Shown here piece after piece: positions 27,091-36,707 of a stretch of DNA of 64,000 nucleotides (the first letter of the stretch is position 1; every line of letters starts with the position of its first letter). The stretch is taken from positions 1 to 64,000 of the forward strand of contig NZ_JAGFVL010000006.1 in the NCBI RefSeq assembly GCF_017599345.1. The letters are read 5' to 3'. Source of the DNA: Gracilibacillus suaedae. Lineage in GTDB: Bacteria > Bacillota > Bacilli > Bacillales > Amphibacillaceae. Under the pieces are notes generated by a model. The model made no database searches. It saw only the letters and a list, made by a program, of their open reading frames with translations, and was not told where the DNA came from. Position numbers and translations under genes: made by a program.

Positions 27091-27962
27091 TGCGTGAATC
27101 AGCGGTTCATTATGATACTGTTTCTAAACAGGCACGCAAGAAAAAAATCGTCAAACGCAGTACGATTTATTTGATTTTATTTTTGTTTACCATTGTCAAT
27201 GCTTATCCGATATTTTGGATGATTATGAATTCGTTTAAAACAGGTCAGGAATTTTCTTTTGATCCATTTGGTTTGCCAGACGAGTGGGTGTTTACCAACT
27301 ATGTGGAAGCATGGGTAACTGCCAACATTGGTTCATATTTCTTTAATAGTTTATTTGTCGGGATTGTCGCTTTACTTATTTGCATATTAGTGGGTGCATT
27401 TGCTTCGTACTTCTTGTCTCGCTTTCAATTTAGAGGAAGAAATATGTTATATGGTTTTTTTGTTGTCGGTTTATTAGTGCCCATTCATGCTACATTGGTC
27501 CCGATGTTTATCTTAATGCAAAAGCTCGGCTTCCTCAATACACATTTGGCACTGATTTTTCCTTATGTTGCATTTAATTTACCGATTACAATTTTTCTTT
27601 TAACTAGTTTTATGAGTTCATTTCCGAAAGAAATTGAAGAATCAGCAATTATGGATGGTTGTGGTCCTTTTCGAATTTTTTGGTCAATTATTTTGCCAAT
27701 GAGTCGTCCCGCTCTAGCCACTGCTGTTATCTTAAACTTTATTAATAACTGGAATGAATTCTCGTTTGCCTTAGTATTGATTAATGATAAAGCCTTAAGC
27801 ACATTACCACTAGGCTTAGCGAATTTTGCGGGTGAGTATACAACAAATTATACTGCACAAATGGCAGGGTTAACGCTCGTATTAATTCCAACGATTTTGT
27901 TCTATTTAATCATGGAAAAACAAATCGTAAACGGCATGACACAAGGAGCTGTGAAAGGTTAG
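27090..27962 (+). CDS. Sugar ABC transporter permease, MalG/YtcP type
   Basis: A 290-aa six-helix subunit with EAA loop (EESAIMDGCGPFRIFWSIILP) and the C-terminal EKQIVNGMTQGAVKG end that is usual for MalG-type permeases. It overlaps the previous stop codon by one base and is followed after about 13 bases by the glycosidase gene, which shows that uptake and intracellular hydrolysis are co-expressed. Confidence 0.9.
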   Translation: MRESAVHYDTVSKQARKKKIVKRSTIYLILFLFTIVNAYPIFWMIMNSFKTGQEFSFDPFGLPDEWVFTNYVEAWVTANIGSYFFNSLFVGIVALLICILVGAFASYFLSRFQFRGRNMLYGFFVVGLLVPIHATLVPMFILMQKLGFLNTHLALIFPYVAFNLPITIFLLTSFMSSFPKEIEESAIMDGCGPFRIFWSIILPMSRPALATAVILNFINNWNEFSFALVLINDKALSTLPLGLANFAGEYTTNYTAQMAGLTLVLIPTILFYLIMEKQIVNGMTQGAVKG

Positions 27963-27975
27963 AGGAGGATTATTG

Positions 27976-30900
27976 GTGACAAAGACATTGGTTTTTTATG
28001 ATGAACGATTTCCATATGATGGTGTCAGACCTTCTAATAGATGGTTGCAACAATTAAATGATTCATTTGAGGTGGTAAATGCAAAGCAATTACCAGAAGC
28101 GTTAGGTGATCATCAATTCAATAGTTACGTGCATTTACATGGTCCATATTTTCCAAAAGAAGCATGGCCTAATTTATTTGCCTTTTTCAAAAAAGGGCAT
28201 GGTTTACTTCATATCGGAGGTGCTCCGTTTCGTAAACCAGTTCATATATCAGAACAAGGAGAATGGGAAGTAGAAAGAGCACAAACAGCTTATCATCGAC
28301 AATTACAAATACATGAAGTATTACCGGTTAATGATGCCCCCATTGAAAAATTAGCTGCTGATAAGAAAATACCTGTAATGGAAGGAAAAGAGTCACTTTT
28401 TTCGGTTGAGTCGACACATAATCTGATCCTACATGTAACACGTTATCGAGATCGACCAGAAGAGAATGGCTCCAGTGGCCCGATGGATGTTCATATTCAC
28501 CCACTACTGAAAGGAATTTCTCAAGATAATCGAGAAGTAGCTGCACCGGTAGTATTATTAGAAAATACGAAGGGTGATTTTGCTGGGGGCAGGTGGTTAT
28601 TGATTAATCAGACGGTTGACGATCGTTTCTGGCACAATGGTGGATTAGAAGCAATTGCAGAGTGGGCAACTTTCACTGAAAAAGGTGTAACAGAAATCTG
28701 GGTTAAACCAAATTATGCAACATATGAGCCGGGTGACAAGGCGTCCATTACGATTCAAATCGAAAGAATGGTTCAGCAAACAGAGGAATGGCAATTTGAT
28801 ATGACAGTCACACACGAATCAAAATTAGTCTGGTCAGGGAATGAAACAATAACAGCTACGGATGAGCTGCAATATTTGCGAATACCAGTAGATGTAGCTA
28901 TTCAAACAGGACAGTACCTGATTGAATGTTTTGCTTCTTCTAAGTCAGGTGAGAAGCGTATGTATACACAAGGATTCTGGGGAAATGATTCAGAGTTATT
29001 ACAACAGGGAAGTGTTATGGAAGCTAGAAGAGATTACTTTTGGAAAGATGGCAGACCTTTTCCGATTGTAGGGCAAACCTATATGACTTCTGATGTTGCA
29101 CGTAAGTTTATCTTTATGCCGAATGTAGCGGCTTGGGACCAGGACATGGCCACTATGAAAGAGGCAGGGATTAACTTTATTCGCACAGGACTTTGGACGG
29201 CATGGCGCCACCTGATGTTTATCGATGGTCACCCATCTGAAGAGGTATTGCGGGCAATTGATGCTTTTCTACTTACTGCTAAAAAGTATGATATCGAAGT
29301 AACCTTTAATTTTTTTGCCTTTACACCAATTGCTTATGAGGGAGAGAATCCGTACCTTGATCCTCGTAGTGTAAAAGCACAGAAACGGTTTATTCGTGCA
29401 TTGGTACTAAGACATGCAGAAACAACTAATGTGCAATGGGATTTAATTAATGAACCATCGATGTTTGATCCGAAGCGCTACTTCCAAGGCCCACGCTCGG
29501 CACAGGATCGTTTTGAGCATGCCGCATTTGTGAAATGGTTGCAAGAAAGGCACGAATCGATTACGAAACTTCAGGAACGCTGGGATAGGACACCAGAGGA
29601 ATTACCGAACTTTGAGTCCGTTGTATTACCAGAGCAGGAAGAAATCAATTTTGACATCGAGGATATGAAGCAACCGAAGCAAGGTCTATGTTGGCTAGAT
29701 TATACGTTATTTACGATGGATATGCATAATCAGTGGGCACAAGAATTAACAGCAACGATTAAGTCGATAACTTCCAAGCAATTAGTAACAGTTGGTCAGG
29801 ATGAAGCTTTATACAGTCAACGACCAACCCCGTTTTTCTATCAGGAAGCTGTAGATTATACGACAGTCCATTCGTGGTGGTTGATGGATCAGCTTGTCTG
29901 GGATGGTATCTTTACAAAAACACCATTTAAACCGAATCTAATTCAGGAAACAGGTATTATGTATGTGGAAACAGCGGAGAGTAAAGCGAAACGTTCAGAA
30001 GAAGAATTGCGTAATATTTTGGAGCGGAAATATACCTACTCCTTTTCTACTGGTGGGGCTGGTGCTGTACAGTGGTTATGGAATACGAATTTTTACATGA
30101 ATAATACCAATGAATCCAATATTGGTGCACTTCGAGCAGATGGCACACAAAAACCGGAAGCAGATGTCTCGTATGATTTTGGAAGGTTTATCGGTGAAAT
30201 CCGTGATTTGTTTGTTAATCGTCAATTAGAAGAAGTTGCCGTCGTGTTTCCATATTCAAATGACTTTTCCAATCGTAAATTTGCTTTTGACGCTACTACA
30301 AAATTAACGAGAGTGCTTGCTTATCAAATGAATGTACCATTTCGAGCAATGGGTGAGTATCATCTGGAGGCATTGGAAGAACAGCCGCCGAAATTATTGA
30401 TTGTACCTAGTGCCCATAATTTTAGCAAGGAAGCAGCAGGAGAAATATTTCACTATGTCAAGAAGACTGGCGCGACTCTTTTATGGACAGGACCATTAGG
30501 GCTTGATGAGTACTGGGAGCATTCACAGAAGTTAGGAGATTATCAGTTATCTAATGTAGTACGTGAAGAGATCTTAAAGATTGATGGCATCAATTATCCA
30601 GTTTCCTTTGGTGATCGTCGAATCGGGGAAGTAAATAAAGAAATAGTAGATAATAATTGTCTAATAGAAAGAGAACTGGGTAAAGGTAAATTGATTTGGT
30701 CTCCACTACCAGTTGAATTGAATGAACGTACTGATGTGTTAATAGCTTTATATCAAAAAGCAATTGCTAGTGCAGGTGTAAAATCGGAAATAGAATGGCT
30801 CGAAGGTGGCGATCTTCCGGGGATCTATGGAAGGAAATTGACTTTCCAAGATGGGTATCTGTATACATTTGTCTCTGAGTATGCCGTTGATAATCACGTA

Positions 30901-31029
30901 AAAATAAAGGAACCTGAAACTGGGCGAATATATCAGTTTACGTTGGAAAAAGAACGGTCTGTTTTATTTGCAACAGATAAGCAAGGTAATATTAAAGCAT
31001 CCTATCGGGAATTGAAAATAAAGACTTAA
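27976..31029 (+). CDS. Large clan GH-A glycoside hydrolase (beta-galactosidase-like)
   Basis: About 1017 aa, no signal peptide, so it acts in the cytoplasm on imported oligosaccharides. Residues 1-240 resemble a ThuA/GATase-like fold (SYVHLHGPYF, GLLHIGGAPF), 240-345 a beta sandwich, 345-700 a (beta/alpha)8 barrel. The barrel has DLINEPS (acid/base Glu at about 493) and LIQETGIM (nucleophile Glu at about 658), the retaining clan GH-A arrangement found in GH42, GH35 and GH5. Residues 740-900 are another GATase-like region of the kind that follows GH42 barrels. GTG 27976 fits AGAGGAGGAT better than TTG 27973. Exact family and sugar (galactoside, arabinoside or a rhamnogalacturonan fragment) cannot be fixed here. 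Confidence 0.78.
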   Translation: MTKTLVFYDERFPYDGVRPSNRWLQQLNDSFEVVNAKQLPEALGDHQFNSYVHLHGPYFPKEAWPNLFAFFKKGHGLLHIGGAPFRKPVHISEQGEWEVERAQTAYHRQLQIHEVLPVNDAPIEKLAADKKIPVMEGKESLFSVESTHNLILHVTRYRDRPEENGSSGPMDVHIHPLLKGISQDNREVAAPVVLLENTKGDFAGGRWLLINQTVDDRFWHNGGLEAIAEWATFTEKGVTEIWVKPNYATYEPGDKASITIQIERMVQQTEEWQFDMTVTHESKLVWSGNETITATDELQYLRIPVDVAIQTGQYLIECFASSKSGEKRMYTQGFWGNDSELLQQGSVMEARRDYFWKDGRPFPIVGQTYMTSDVARKFIFMPNVAAWDQDMATMKEAGINFIRTGLWTAWRHLMFIDGHPSEEVLRAIDAFLLTAKKYDIEVTFNFFAFTPIAYEGENPYLDPRSVKAQKRFIRALVLRHAETTNVQWDLINEPSMFDPKRYFQGPRSAQDRFEHAAFVKWLQERHESITKLQERWDRTPEELPNFESVVLPEQEEINFDIEDMKQPKQGLCWLDYTLFTMDMHNQWAQELTATIKSITSKQLVTVGQDEALYSQRPTPFFYQEAVDYTTVHSWWLMDQLVWDGIFTKTPFKPNLIQETGIMYVETAESKAKRSEEELRNILERKYTYSFSTGGAGAVQWLWNTNFYMNNTNESNIGALRADGTQKPEADVSYDFGRFIGEIRDLFVNRQLEEVAVVFPYSNDFSNRKFAFDATTKLTRVLAYQMNVPFRAMGEYHLEALEEQPPKLLIVPSAHNFSKEAAGEIFHYVKKTGATLLWTGPLGLDEYWEHSQKLGDYQLSNVVREEILKIDGINYPVSFGDRRIGEVNKEIVDNNCLIERELGKGKLIWSPLPVELNERTDVLIALYQKAIASAGVKSEIEWLEGGDLPGIYGRKLTFQDGYLYTFVSEYAVDNHVKIKEPETGRIYQFTLEKERSVLFATDKQGNIKASYRELKIKT

Positions 31030-31036
31030 AGTTAAC

Positions 31037-31068
31037 GACCCCATCCTAGTGTAGGCTGGGGCCTTTTT
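31037..31068 (+). terminator. Terminator of the permease/GH operon
   Basis: GACCCCATCCTA (31037-31048) pairs with TAGGCTGGGGCC (31052-31063) with two mismatches, followed by TTTTT. Confidence 0.75.
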
Positions 31069-31091
31069 ATTATATAATAACGATTGAATAG

Positions 31092-31281
31092 TAAGATATT
31101 GTTGATAAACAGGGATAACCAACAAATCCAATAAGCAAGCGGTAAGATTTGTAGAATAAATGGAGATAACCAACAAATCTAATAAGCGAGCAGTAAGATT
31201 TGTAGAATAAATTAAGATAACCAACAAATCTAATTAGTAAGTACTAAGATATGTTGAATAAGTAGGAATAAACAACAAATC
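31092..31281. repeat. 51-bp tandem repeat, 3.7 copies
   Basis: Copies start at 31092, 31143, 31194 and 31245, exactly 51 bases apart. Copies 2 and 3 are nearly identical; 1 and 4 are more diverged. Each unit contains AGATTTGT and, about 20 bases later, ACAAATCT, so each can fold into a hairpin. A minus-strand open frame through it only reflects the repeat length being a multiple of three. Confidence 0.85.
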
Positions 31282-31315
31282 AAAGTGTTCTTCCTATGTT
31301 TTGTCGCAAAAATAA

Positions 31316-31513
31316 CTAATCATTCTCTTTCTGAAAGACATTAGAAATAATGACTAGAATGATGCCAATGATTATCGCAGGTATAGAGAAGGAATACACA
31401 CTCGCAGGAACATCTTGAATGATACCTAATGTTTCGTTAAACATAAAGCCTAGAATAAATATGAGAAAACCTAACCAAAAAAGTACTTTGCCGAACAGAG
31501 TATGTTTTTTCAT
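31316..31513 (-). CDS. Small two-helix membrane protein
   Basis: A 65-aa protein with hydrophobic segments at about residues 8-25 and 42-60 and a charged KKH start and QKEND end. ATG 31513 has AAAGGAG six bases ahead; an earlier in-frame ATG lies inside that site and is rejected. No family recognised. It is a single gene between the tandem repeat and the PL11 gene. Confidence 0.6.
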   Translation of the reverse strand: MKKHTLFGKVLFWLGFLIFILGFMFNETLGIIQDVPASVYSFSIPAIIIGIILVIISNVFQKEND

Positions 31514-31713
31514 CAAATTCTCCTTTATCATCGCAAACTCATGTCTAGTTTAACATATTTCGATGTATAAGAACTTGTCCTCTGTTTTTTAATCATTTTC
31601 CTCTGATATTTGGAATTACTGAATCTGTTTTCTCTGTTATAATCATGTTCACGAAGGGAGGCAAGTAGGTTGAGCTAAGTAAACTTTCTTACACCAAAAA
31701 AATGTAAGCGTTT

Positions 31714-31727
31714 ACTATATGCTGTGA
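31714..31727 (+). promoter_or_regulatory. CcpA cre site ahead of the PL11 gene
   Basis: TGTAAGCGTTTACT matches the cre consensus at 13 of 14 positions, 31 bases ahead of the TTG start. Catabolite repression of the secreted lyase is expected. Confidence 0.75.
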
Positions 31728-31757
31728 AAAGTTTCAAAAAATTAGAGGAGTGATTAT

Positions 31758-34316
31758 TTGAGCAACCGATCGTTCACGAAAAAAGTATTTAGTTCAATCA
31801 CAGCCATGACTTTACTTCTATCAGGTGCAGCAAGTGTATCAGCAAATGAACATAACCCAAACGAACAAACGAATGTAATGGAAGGTATTCAGCTAGAGAA
31901 TTTAGACAGAGGATTAGTAGCTGCTTCTACCTCTGAAGGTGTGTTTTTAAGCTGGCGACTTCTAGCAAATGAAGTATTCGGATATTCAGATAATGGTTTA
32001 ACAGGTGTGGATTTCAACGTTTATCGAAACGGTGAAAAAGTGGCAACTGTTGAAGATAGTACTAACTATTTAGATACAACAGGTTCCTCTGATGATCAAT
32101 ATGTCGTCCGTGCTACTGTAGATGGGGAAGAAATCGATGAGAGTGAAACAACTATACCTTGGGACGAAGGGTATTATGATTTACCTTTACAAAAACCAGC
32201 GGACGGTGAAACTCCGGTTGGGGAGTCATACACGTATCATGCAAATGATATGAGTGTTGGCGATGTGAATGGTGATGGTCAGTATGAATATGTCGTAAAA
32301 TGGGAACCAAGCAATTCTAAAGATGTATCACAGGTGGGTTACACAGGCAGTACCTACTTAGATACGTACACTTTAGATGGAGAACTACTTTATCGAATTG
32401 ATTTAGGCGTTAATATTCGCTCCGGAGCACACTATACGCAATTTTTAGTTTATGACTTTGATGGGAATGGAAAATCGGAAATCATGTTTAAAACCGCTCC
32501 TGGAACAAGGGTAATCACGTACGATGAAGATGGCGAGGTAGCTTCAGAAGAATATATTACCATGCCTGAAGAGGACATCGAAGCAGGATTTAGTCACAGT
32601 GACGATTATCGAATGAGTAGCGATGATTATTATGAGCATGTTGTTGAATTATTTATGAGCTGGCATGAGCAGGAAGAAGTTGAAAAAGGTGACTGGCCGG
32701 CTACATTGGAAGAAGCTTTTGACTTGGAACCGCAATATGATTATCCCTTATCTAGAGAGAATGCAGAAAGTTTAGCTGATTACTTTATGGATGAGTATGC
32801 CCCGTCACGAAGCGGTAATAATGATCTTAGAAACTTCGAGGGCTTTATTTTAGAAGGACCAGAATATTTATCCGTGTTTGACGGTGAAACAGGAGACGAG
32901 TTAGAAACGATTCATTATAAACCAGCACGTGAGGACGACGGCTTGCGATGGGGAGACTATGCGATGGCTAGAATCGAACCAGGAAATCGTGTTGATCGCT
33001 TTTTAGCTGGTGTTGCTTACTTAGATGGACAAAATCCTTCGGCAGTATTTGCAAGAGGCTACTATACTAGATCAACCATTATCACCTATAATTGGGATGG
33101 TGAAAGTTTAAGTGAAAATTGGTATGTAGATAGCGGATGGACACCAATGAGCAACCCATTTAATGATGGGCCTCATGGTGTAGATGGAACGGACGAAGAG
33201 TTTGGTACGATAACAACACAAGGTTTTCACTCTTTAAGTGCAGCAGATGTCGATGGAGATGGTAAGCATGAAATTGTTTATGGTGGTGCAACAATCGATC
33301 ATGATGGATCATTGTTGTATAGTACGTTCGCTGAAATGCCAGAAGAAGGAGCAGCGGAAGGTATGGCACGATTAGGCCATGGTGATGCGATGCATGTAGC
33401 TGACATTGATCCAAATCGCCCTGGATTAGAAATGTTCATGGTATTTGAAGGTGGAGCTTGGGCGCCTTATGGCTATGCACTCCGTGATGCAGCAACTGGT
33501 GAAGTGATTTATGGTGGTTATACTGGTCGCGATACTGGTCGTGGTATGATTGGAGACGTTCTCCCTGATGAACCAGGATTAGAAACATGGGCAGTTGGCA
33601 TGCATACAGCAGATGGAAGAGAAATTGCTGATAATTGGCGAGATATTCCGGGAACGAACATGAGTATTAGGTGGTCGGGAGATATGACAACACAAATTAT
33701 TAATGGCTCCAGAGATCAAACACCAACAATCGACCACTGGCAAAAGGGAACGGTGCTAACTGCTGAAGGGACGAGAACGAACAATTGGACAAAAGGAAAT
33801 CCGAGCTTAGTAGCTGATATATTTGGAGATTGGCGAGAAGAGTTACTTGTAAGAACAGAGGATAGCTCATCAATTCGAATCTACTTAAGTACGGAAGTGA
33901 CGGATCGCAAGCTTTATACGTTAATGCATGATCCACAATATCGGGCAGAAGTGGCTAGACAAAATACGAGCTATAATCAGCCGGCATACACGAGCTTTTA
34001 CCTTGCCTCTGACATGGATTGGTCTCAAGTACCAATAAGAGATATGTGGATGCCAACCGATACATCAGCTCTACAGGATTTAATGGATCGTTATATTGAT
34101 TCAGGCGATTTAACAGGTCCATTAGCGAAGCTATTGACTAACACGTATCGCCAAGCAGTTCATCATTATGAAAAAGGTTCAATAGATCAAACAAGTAAGT
34201 TTATTGAAAAGTATTTGACTCAAATCGAGAAACGATCGATGCAGAAACATATAACAGCAGATGCTAAGAAGGTATTAGTGAAATCGGCTGAAACTTTTCT
34301 TGAGCGATTGAAATAG
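31758..34316 (+). CDS. Secreted rhamnogalacturonan lyase, PL11 family
   Basis: An 852-aa enzyme that cleaves the rhamnogalacturonan I backbone outside the cell by beta-elimination. Signal peptide at residues 1-29 (cut after ASVSA). The catalytic eight-bladed propeller spans about 40-770 and contains calcium-site repeats (DVNGDGQ, DFDGNGK, DVDGDGK) and the PL11 segments RSGAHYTQFLVYDFDGNG, GRGMIGDVLPDEPG and VADIFGDWREE. The last 80 residues (LQDLMDRYIDSGDLTGPLAKLL to ETFLERLK) look like a FIMAH-type helical tail known from Bacillaceae exoenzymes. Very acidic, as in halophiles. TTG 31758 has AGAGGAGTGAT upstream. Equivalent to YesW/YesX of B. subtilis. Confidence 0.9.
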   Translation: MSNRSFTKKVFSSITAMTLLLSGAASVSANEHNPNEQTNVMEGIQLENLDRGLVAASTSEGVFLSWRLLANEVFGYSDNGLTGVDFNVYRNGEKVATVEDSTNYLDTTGSSDDQYVVRATVDGEEIDESETTIPWDEGYYDLPLQKPADGETPVGESYTYHANDMSVGDVNGDGQYEYVVKWEPSNSKDVSQVGYTGSTYLDTYTLDGELLYRIDLGVNIRSGAHYTQFLVYDFDGNGKSEIMFKTAPGTRVITYDEDGEVASEEYITMPEEDIEAGFSHSDDYRMSSDDYYEHVVELFMSWHEQEEVEKGDWPATLEEAFDLEPQYDYPLSRENAESLADYFMDEYAPSRSGNNDLRNFEGFILEGPEYLSVFDGETGDELETIHYKPAREDDGLRWGDYAMARIEPGNRVDRFLAGVAYLDGQNPSAVFARGYYTRSTIITYNWDGESLSENWYVDSGWTPMSNPFNDGPHGVDGTDEEFGTITTQGFHSLSAADVDGDGKHEIVYGGATIDHDGSLLYSTFAEMPEEGAAEGMARLGHGDAMHVADIDPNRPGLEMFMVFEGGAWAPYGYALRDAATGEVIYGGYTGRDTGRGMIGDVLPDEPGLETWAVGMHTADGREIADNWRDIPGTNMSIRWSGDMTTQIINGSRDQTPTIDHWQKGTVLTAEGTRTNNWTKGNPSLVADIFGDWREELLVRTEDSSSIRIYLSTEVTDRKLYTLMHDPQYRAEVARQNTSYNQPAYTSFYLASDMDWSQVPIRDMWMPTDTSALQDLMDRYIDSGDLTGPLAKLLTNTYRQAVHHYEKGSIDQTSKFIEKYLTQIEKRSMQKHITADAKKVLVKSAETFLERLK

Positions 34317-34346
34317 TAGAAGGAGATCGCTAGTGTCAACAGTTCT

Positions 34347-34476
34347 GCGGACATATATTCCGTTATTTCAGATAAAAATAATAATTTGAAGGTGTTCATG
34401 GACATCTGTTCCGTTATTTGTTTAAATAAGTGCTCATACAACGTTATTTGCACTTCATAACGGAATAGATGTCCGC
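34347..34476. repeat. Inverted/direct repeat cluster
   Basis: A 20-base unit occurs three times: GCGGACATATATTCCGTTAT at 34347, GGACATCTGTTCCGTTATTT at 34400, and inverted as ATAACGGAATAGATGTCCGC at 34457-34476. The outer copies can pair into a long stem. The stretch 34317-34619 has no gene beyond this. It may serve as terminator of the PL11 gene or be a small mobile repeat. Confidence 0.6.
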
Positions 34477-34619
34477 TAAATTTTTCAATAAGCAAACATT
34501 AGGAGGAATAGCGTACTAAATGTCCGTAATGATTGCAGTAGGGGATGATAGATAGCTTCTATTTAGCGATATCCATCGGGAAAAGTTAGGAATTGTATAC
34601 CATCAATTTTATACCTTCC

Positions 34620-35087
34620 TCAATCCTTATAATCAATATCAAACCTATCACAAAATTCAATTGCGTATTCCTTATAACACTGACTACGGTAATCATACCA
34701 TTCTTGAGATAAGCCAAATGCTGAGATAGTATCTTTAAATCGGCGAAATGCACCACGACCTTTAATCTTATCTAGTAATACTTCTCGTTTTTGGGAATCT
34801 TTAACTTGCAAACAGAAATTTTCAATCATCTCGTATTCATCGATTTCAAATGAGGAAGGTAAAGCTATATACTTATCCTCTTCATCTTCTAAAATATCGA
34901 TGGCGAGTTCGATTTGTTCTTGATGCCATTCAGGTAAATCATCATATTCCTCGATATTTTCAGCTTTACGGAAAAATTCGTTTAGTACAGAAACAACATT
35001 CCCACTCGATTTGTTGACGAAAAATCCCATTTCGTCAGAGTTAAACTCCAATACATCGACTAGCTCTTGTAACGATACTTTGCTCAT
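34620..35087 (-). CDS. UPF0158-family protein
   Basis: A 155-aa acidic, mostly helical cytoplasmic protein. Its layout (SLQELVDVLEFNSDEMGFFVNK at the start, central IALPSSFEIDEYEMIENFC, and GAFRRFKDTISAFGLSQEWYDYR near the end) is that of the UPF0158 family, whose function is not known. ATG 35087 is eight bases from AGGAGG; a TTG one codon earlier is possible. Single gene. Confidence 0.8.
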   Translation of the reverse strand: MSKVSLQELVDVLEFNSDEMGFFVNKSSGNVVSVLNEFFRKAENIEEYDDLPEWHQEQIELAIDILEDEEDKYIALPSSFEIDEYEMIENFCLQVKDSQKREVLLDKIKGRGAFRRFKDTISAFGLSQEWYDYRSQCYKEYAIEFCDRFDIDYKD

Positions 35088-35496
35088 CAAGTTATCCTCC
35101 TTTTTAATTCATTGCTCAGAGAGAATTTTGTTTTCTATCACGGTGCTGACCGTTCTATTAATGTAATCTTCACTCCATGATAACAATTTTATCGTGAACC
35201 TTTCCAATGATAATGAAAAAATGAATTACTTTGACTGAACCGTATCAATAAACGCGTTGACACTTCGCTTATTTTTTAATTTATTTCCAGATAACATCAA
35301 TAAGGTATCTGGGAGAGTACAAAAGGAAATAGAAAAGTTTCTTGAAGAGAAGAATATTGAAACGAAAGCATTTGGTCGTGAGTAAAAACAAAATGAGATT
35401 ATACCATGGAAAGAAAATACATTTGTAACTGCTAGACTAAACTAGACAGATTATAATTGATAGATTCGAACTCTATTTGATCCCCAATTACCTCCT
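35088..35496. other. Gene-poor stretch with a short coding remnant
   Basis: A frame ending at the TAA of 35383-35385 encodes NKVSGRVQKEIEKFLEEKN and a few more residues, which look like real protein but have no start or ribosome binding site; I take it for the tail of a lost gene I cannot name. Otherwise nothing was seen. Confidence 0.35.
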
Positions 35497-35631
35497 ATCT
35501 GTTAACGTTTGTAAGCCCCCACTTTAAGCTCAAGGAAGTTAAAGTGGGGGATAACAGATGCTAACACCCCGCAAAGTTTCGCTAATAAGCAGTAGGGGTT
35601 GAAATATCCACTGATTAAAGTCTCACTTTAT
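35497..35631 (+). repeat. Hairpin-rich element, copy A
   Basis: Outer stem ATCTGTTA (35497-35504) / TAACAGAT (35552-35559) encloses a perfect 12-bp hairpin CCCCCACTTTAA / TTAAAGTGGGGG (35516-35550). After ACAGATGCTAACAC and GTTTCGCTAAT comes a third hairpin (35590-35613) and the end TCTCACTTTAT. The same order of parts recurs at 51341 and 53806. It looks like a structured RNA or a non-autonomous transposon end. Confidence 0.6.
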
Positions 35632-36707
35632 TGAATAAGGTTATCAAGGATATAATTTACGGATCGTAACCCATCTAGAATGATGTTCAAATCATTTCTC
35701 TCACTATGGAAAAAAATATATTTTTTTGCATCGATTGTTCTCACTAATTCTTTTAAGTCTTTACGATCAGGATGTGATTTATAAAAAGGTGATTTTTCAT
35801 CCTGATAAACAGCAGTTTTTATTTCATGAAAGCCAGCTGCTTTATCTAATAATAGATAGATCCCCATTTCTTTTTTTCCCTCATAGATGGTTACACGCTC
35901 ACTTTGCATCAGTGCATCTAATTCATTGATTTTTTCTTTACGTATGTTATCAGGATTTTTGAGATAACACTGTAAATGCTCCATTAATCCATGATCGATC
36001 ACAAAGTTTCTATCAGGAAGTGCATGAAAGAGCAAAAATAAGAGATCACAGGCTTTTCCAGAGATTGTAATCGGAATCAGATAGCTTTCAGATGGATCTT
36101 TTAGTATCGACAAGATATTGTGGATACTTTTCTCATAAGGCATGGTTTGAGCAGCATGCCCACTATCTATCAATGCGACATCATAAGAAAGCATAGCAGG
36201 TGTATCTGTTACTAATAGCGGGGAAGAAAGTGCGATATCCCCGGAAAAAAAGATAGATCGCTCATTTATATAAAGGCTGTACCATACACTTCCGAGCATG
36301 TGCCCACTATAACCCCAAATAAATGAAAGATTTTCTGATAAAGTAATCAGCTTCCCTCTTGTATGTTTGTCAAAAGAGCGAAAACGCAAAGCATCTAGTG
36401 ATGTAGTTTGCCATTTTGGTATGATGTTTTGCATTTGCTGTAGACTGGTTTCACTCATCCATACGTCACCCTGGAAGCCCTTTTCCGCTAATAAGGGTAG
36501 TGCACCAATGTGATCGTTATGAATGTGAGAGATAAATACTGCTTGCATCGATTGTGCTATTTCTTCTGTAATGACTGGATATACTTCTGGGTTTCCATTT
36601 CTTACGCCGCAATCGAGCATAATGCGTGTGTTGGTTGCTTGGTCTGTCACTAAAAAGCAGTTTCGACCATATTCTCGTACTCCTCCAAGCACGGTCACAT
36701 CTATCAT
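35628..36707 (-). CDS. Metallo-beta-lactamase-fold hydrolase
   Basis: A 359-aa cytoplasmic protein. The metal motif SHIHNDHIG (H61, H63, D65, H66) is intact, followed by YSGHMLGS and FSGDIA, which supply further ligands; this resembles the RNase J/CPSF-like branch rather than glyoxalase II. Its start overlaps the permease stop by one base, so it belongs to an ABC importer operon. The role is unknown; hydrolysis of the imported compound or a linked ester is a fair guess. Confidence 0.75.
   Translation of the reverse strand: MIDVTVLGGVREYGRNCFLVTDQATNTRIMLDCGVRNGNPEVYPVITEEIAQSMQAVFISHIHNDHIGALPLLAEKGFQGDVWMSETSLQQMQNIIPKWQTTSLDALRFRSFDKHTRGKLITLSENLSFIWGYSGHMLGSVWYSLYINERSIFFSGDIALSSPLLVTDTPAMLSYDVALIDSGHAAQTMPYEKSIHNILSILKDPSESYLIPITISGKACDLLFLLFHALPDRNFVIDHGLMEHLQCYLKNPDNIRKEKINELDALMQSERVTIYEGKKEMGIYLLLDKAAGFHEIKTAVYQDEKSPFYKSHPDRKDLKELVRTIDAKKYIFFHSERNDLNIILDGLRSVNYILDNLIQ

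Noticed and set aside
30964-31227. 87-codon minus-strand frame with 17-residue repeats
   Set aside because: It only reflects the 51-bp tandem repeat and runs into the 3' end of the GH gene; no ribosome binding site.
31092-31281. CRISPR array
   Set aside because: The whole 51-bp unit is repeated with no unique spacers, and no cas genes are present.
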